From: Methylobacterium radiotolerans JCM 2831
GTDB taxonomy: Bacteria; Pseudomonadota; Alphaproteobacteria; Rhizobiales; Beijerinckiaceae
Reading direction: 5' to 3'
NCBI RefSeq assembly: GCF_000019725.1
Contig: NC_010505.1
Coordinates: forward strand, 4,263,001-4,327,000
DNA length: 64,000 nucleotides
The notes beneath the pieces were generated by a model that saw only the letters and a list, made by a program, of their open reading frames with translations, did not search any database and had not been told where the DNA came from. Below are positions 61,637 through 64,000 of the stretch, piece by piece. Position 1 is the stretch's first letter. Each line of letters opens with the position of its first letter. The translations under genes and the position numbers were made by a program.

Positions 61637-63505
61637 CTAGCCCCCCGATTTCTTGGCCTTGTCGGCCGAGCCCGGCGCCTCGTGCGGCTGGGGCGCGCCC
61701 TTCGGCAGCTCCGGGTTCTCGGCGTTGTGCGGGGCGGCGACCGGGGCCGGCACCGTCTCGGCGGTGGCGGTCGGCTTCTCGATGTCGGGCAGCCCGTCCT
61801 TCAGCTTCGCGTTGATCTGCGCGAGGTCGTCCGGCTCGGGGTTCAGGTCCTTGGCGTGCTGCCACTGGAACTTGCCCTCGAGGCGCCGGCCCGAGCGCCA
61901 GTAGGCGTCGCCGAGGTGGTCGTTGATGGTCGGATCGCCGGGCTTCAGCTCGACCGCCTTCTCCAGCTCGCGCACCGCGTCGTCCCAGCGGCCGAGGCGG
62001 TAATAGGCCCAGCCGAGGCTGTCGACGATCATGCCGTCCCGGGGGCTCGCGTCGGCGGCCTGCTGCAGCAGCTTGAACGCCTCGTCGATGTTGATGTTCT
62101 GGTCGACCCAGGAATAGCCGAGGTAGTTCATCACCTGCGCCTTGGCGGCGGGCTGGTTGGCGGGCACCAGCGACAGGGCCTTCTTCAGGTCGGCCTCGGC
62201 CTTCGGCCACTGCTTGGCGCGCTCGTAGGCGGTGCCGCGGAAATAGTAGGTCGTCCAGTAGTTGGATTGCGGCCGGTCGCCGATCAGGTCGATGGCGCGG
62301 GTGTAGGTGGCCGCCGCCTCCTCGTACTTCTTGCGGGCGCGCTGGACGTTGCCGAGCGCCGTGATGACGTCGATGTCGTCCGGGTGGGCTTTCATCGCCG
62401 CGTCGAGATGGGCGAGCGCCTCGTCGCCCTTGCCCATCTGCTCCAGGTTCAGGCCGATCTGGATGTCGGCGTTGAGCTTGAGCGGGGAGTTGGCCGGGAT
62501 CTGCGCGTAGGCCTCGTTGGCGCGCTCGGGCTGCTTCATCCGGTCCAGCGTGTCGGCGAGCGTCAGCCGCGCGAGGGCGTGGTCGGGGGCGAGGTAGAGC
62601 GCCAGCCGCAGGTAGATCACCGCGGGCAGCTCGTCGCCCTGGGTCGAGCCGGCCGAGCCGAGCCCGTACAGCACCTCGGCGGCGCCCTCCTGGGCGGTGC
62701 CGATCAGCCGGGTGAGCGGCTTGCCCTCCTTCAGCTTCTCGAGGGCGTCGCGCACGAGCGGGTGGCGCGGCGAGAGCTGGTCGAAGTCGGAATAGGCCTG
62801 GATCGCCAGGTCGGTGCGGCCGAGGCTGGCCTCCATCCGGGCGTAGGCGTCGACGATGCGCAGGGTGTTGTGGTCGGCGTCGTAGGCGGCCTTGAGCCGG
62901 CGCTCGGCCTCGGCGTTGTCGCCGGTCACCGAGGCGATCAGGCCGGCGTGGTAGTCGCGGAAGGTGTTGTAGTAGCGCTCGCCCCGGAGCTTGTTGACCG
63001 TCTCCAGCGCCTTCTTGCCGTCGCCCGCGCCCGCGTAGGACCACGCGGTCAGCAGCGTCGCGGTCAGGTCGGTCGCAGCACCCCGGCCGCTCCGGGAGAA
63101 GTTCTGGCGAGCGGCGGCCCACTGGCCGGCCTTGATCTGGCGCACCCCGAGGGAGAGGTTGGCGAGGCCGTTGGTCGGATCGCGGGCGATCAGCTTCTCG
63201 GCGGTGCGGAACGCGTCCGGCAGGGCACCGTCGGCCAGGAGCGAGATGAAGGCGCGCTCGACGAGTTCCGCGTTGCGCGGGTCGGCCTTCACCGCCTCGC
63301 GGTAGAAGGTCGCCGCCGCCGCCGTGTCCCGCGACGCGCCCGCGATGTAGGCGGAGAGGAAGTTGCCCTCGAGCGAGTCCGCGGGCTCGTAGTCGAGCAC
63401 CGGGGTCGATTCCTTCGGCTGCGCCGCGAGCACGGTCTGCGGAAGCCCGGCGGCGAGCAGCAGGGCGAGCGCCGAAACGCTCCGGCGGGCGCGTGTCATC
63501 ATCAT
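61637..63505 (-). CDS. Large exported TPR-repeat protein
   Basis: 622 residues from the ATG at 63505 (three Met codons in a row). A signal peptide (RRSVSALALLLAAGLPQT, cut near VLAAQP) precedes at least ten tetratricopeptide units from about 50 to 560, for example KADPRNAELVERAFISLLAD and AHPDDIDVITALGNVQRARK, and a clear last pair ASPRDGMIVDSLGWAYYRLG and LKPGDPTINDHLGDAYWRSG. The tail is Pro/Glu-rich. Repeats of this type occur in periplasmic or outer-membrane scaffold proteins of the envelope. The immediate partner is unknown. Confidence 0.87.
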   Translation of the reverse strand: MMMTRARRSVSALALLLAAGLPQTVLAAQPKESTPVLDYEPADSLEGNFLSAYIAGASRDTAAAATFYREAVKADPRNAELVERAFISLLADGALPDAFRTAEKLIARDPTNGLANLSLGVRQIKAGQWAAARQNFSRSGRGAATDLTATLLTAWSYAGAGDGKKALETVNKLRGERYYNTFRDYHAGLIASVTGDNAEAERRLKAAYDADHNTLRIVDAYARMEASLGRTDLAIQAYSDFDQLSPRHPLVRDALEKLKEGKPLTRLIGTAQEGAAEVLYGLGSAGSTQGDELPAVIYLRLALYLAPDHALARLTLADTLDRMKQPERANEAYAQIPANSPLKLNADIQIGLNLEQMGKGDEALAHLDAAMKAHPDDIDVITALGNVQRARKKYEEAAATYTRAIDLIGDRPQSNYWTTYYFRGTAYERAKQWPKAEADLKKALSLVPANQPAAKAQVMNYLGYSWVDQNINIDEAFKLLQQAADASPRDGMIVDSLGWAYYRLGRWDDAVRELEKAVELKPGDPTINDHLGDAYWRSGRRLEGKFQWQHAKDLNPEPDDLAQINAKLKDGLPDIEKPTATAETVPAPVAAPHNAENPELPKGAPQPHEAPGSADKAKKSGG

Positions 63506-63811
63506 GAACCGATCGCGGCTCCTGGGCGCCGGCTCACGAGAGGGCCGGGCGCGAGAATGGCGGGGCATCCCCGAAAAAACGTTGGGGACACTGAACCCAT
63601 CCCGCCAGCCCCGCAAGGCGAAAGGATGGCGCGCCTCCCGATCGGGAAGCGCCGGGGCTCGGCGACCCGTCCCCGCCCCGGGTCACACCTCCGTCATCGC
63701 GGGCGAAGCGAAGCGACCCAGAGATGCGCGACCGCGGCAAGCGGGGCGCCGCCGGATCGCTCCGCGCGCGAGGACGACCGAGCGCCCGAGGCGCTCCGGC
63801 GAAGCTCCGCC
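63506..63811. other. Gap between the TPR gene and ETF-QO, with a dispersed-repeat-like element
   Basis: No gene. The stretch near 63695-63730 (ATCGCGGGCGAAGCGAAGCG) translates on the minus strand to SGSLRFARDDGG. That phrase recurs as an intergenic repeat in several alphaproteobacterial genomes as I recall them. I see only one copy in this window. Confidence 0.4.
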
Positions 63812-64000
63812 TCACATGTTCGGGTAGTTCGGCCCGCCCGGGCCCTCCGGCGTCACCCAGTCGATGTTCTGGTTCGGATCCTTGATGTCGCAGGTCTTGC
63901 AGTGGACGCAGTTCTGCGCGTTGATCTGGTAGCGCACCCCGTCGCTGGCGGAGGCATCCTCCACCCACTCGTAGACGCCGGCCGGGCAGTAGCGGCCCGA
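63812..64000 (-). CDS. Electron-transfer flavoprotein-ubiquinone oxidoreductase, C-terminal part
   Basis: The last 62 codons read in from the window edge on the minus strand and end at 63812. They show [15 protein letters not shown], then [20 protein letters not shown], placing four cysteines (5, 31, 34 and 37 of this fragment) that ligate a 4Fe-4S cluster, and the C-terminal tail ending NYPNM. This is the iron-sulfur end of ETF-QO, which passes electrons from ETF to ubiquinone in the inner membrane. The start of the gene is outside the window. Confidence 0.93.
   Translation of the reverse strand, partial: SGRYCPAGVYEWVEDASASDGVRYQINAQNCVHCKTCDIKDPNQNIDWVTPEGPGGPNYPNM

Overview
The window comes from the chromosome of a very GC-rich alphaproteobacterium, most likely a Methylobacterium or close relative. 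The evidence is the content: a 557-residue formate-tetrahydrofolate ligase (one-carbon assimilation), a NepR/EcfG general stress pair, the cell-cycle phosphotransferase ChpT, EipA (DUF1134), a PetP/PetR-type pair, NikR, and high-GC codon use throughout. All calls rest on reading the sequence; no database search was run.

Layout. Positions 1-3059 look like a decayed island: the 5' end of a cysteine synthase gene, a frameshifted NlpC/P60 phage peptidase, a truncated phage tail-tip gene, an uncharacterised 133-aa gene, a luxI-type autoinducer synthase lacking its N-terminus, a cluster of 12-bp-spaced TGTGCCG repeats, and an intact tRNA-Thr(TGT). Positions 3656-7812 hold a small secreted protein, a branched-chain-amino-acid-type ABC binding protein with an SDR dehydrogenase, and the translationally coupled nepR-ecfG pair. 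Positions 7852-11567 (minus) hold an isochorismatase-like hydrolase, a Sel1-repeat protein, an asparaginase-family enzyme and a low-complexity protein.

Positions 11739-18484 (minus) are a signalling operon chpT-cheA-cheW-cheY-cheB-cheR, in which CheA is a hybrid kinase with a receiver domain. Positions 18914-28401 carry glnE, a CysQ-like phosphatase, a YHS-domain protein, EipA, small envelope proteins, an LptM-like lipoprotein, lysA, a family 2 glycosyltransferase and tRNA-Ser(GCT). Positions 29175-35673 hold an AtuA-like pair with a CitMHS transporter under a divergent LysR regulator, then a YtcJ-like amidohydrolase.

Positions 35988-44739 are accessory: an ABC exporter, a MarR-GNAT fusion, an AraC regulator, an alpha/beta hydrolase, a GIY-YIG protein, DUF2239 and a chemoreceptor. 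Positions 44740-54137 are metal and sulfur related: a decayed LLM monooxygenase, an SsuA-like binding protein, a TonB receptor whose promoter carries a NikR-type operator beside nikR itself, and a FhuA-type siderophore receptor followed by a PepSY reductase-type membrane protein. Positions 54479-64000 are largely housekeeping: a hydratase, petR-petP, an 8-oxoguanine-deaminase-like enzyme, fhs/ftfL, an OmpA-domain protein, a large TPR protein and the end of ETF-ubiquinone oxidoreductase.

No CRISPR array, intact prophage, transposase or rRNA was seen. I found no clear new multi-gene system. The most informative unusual features are the tRNA-Thr island scar with spaced repeats and a headless luxI, the NikR-box/TonB receptor arrangement, the long-tailed NepR, and several 12-15 bp minisatellites, two of which lie inside export signals.
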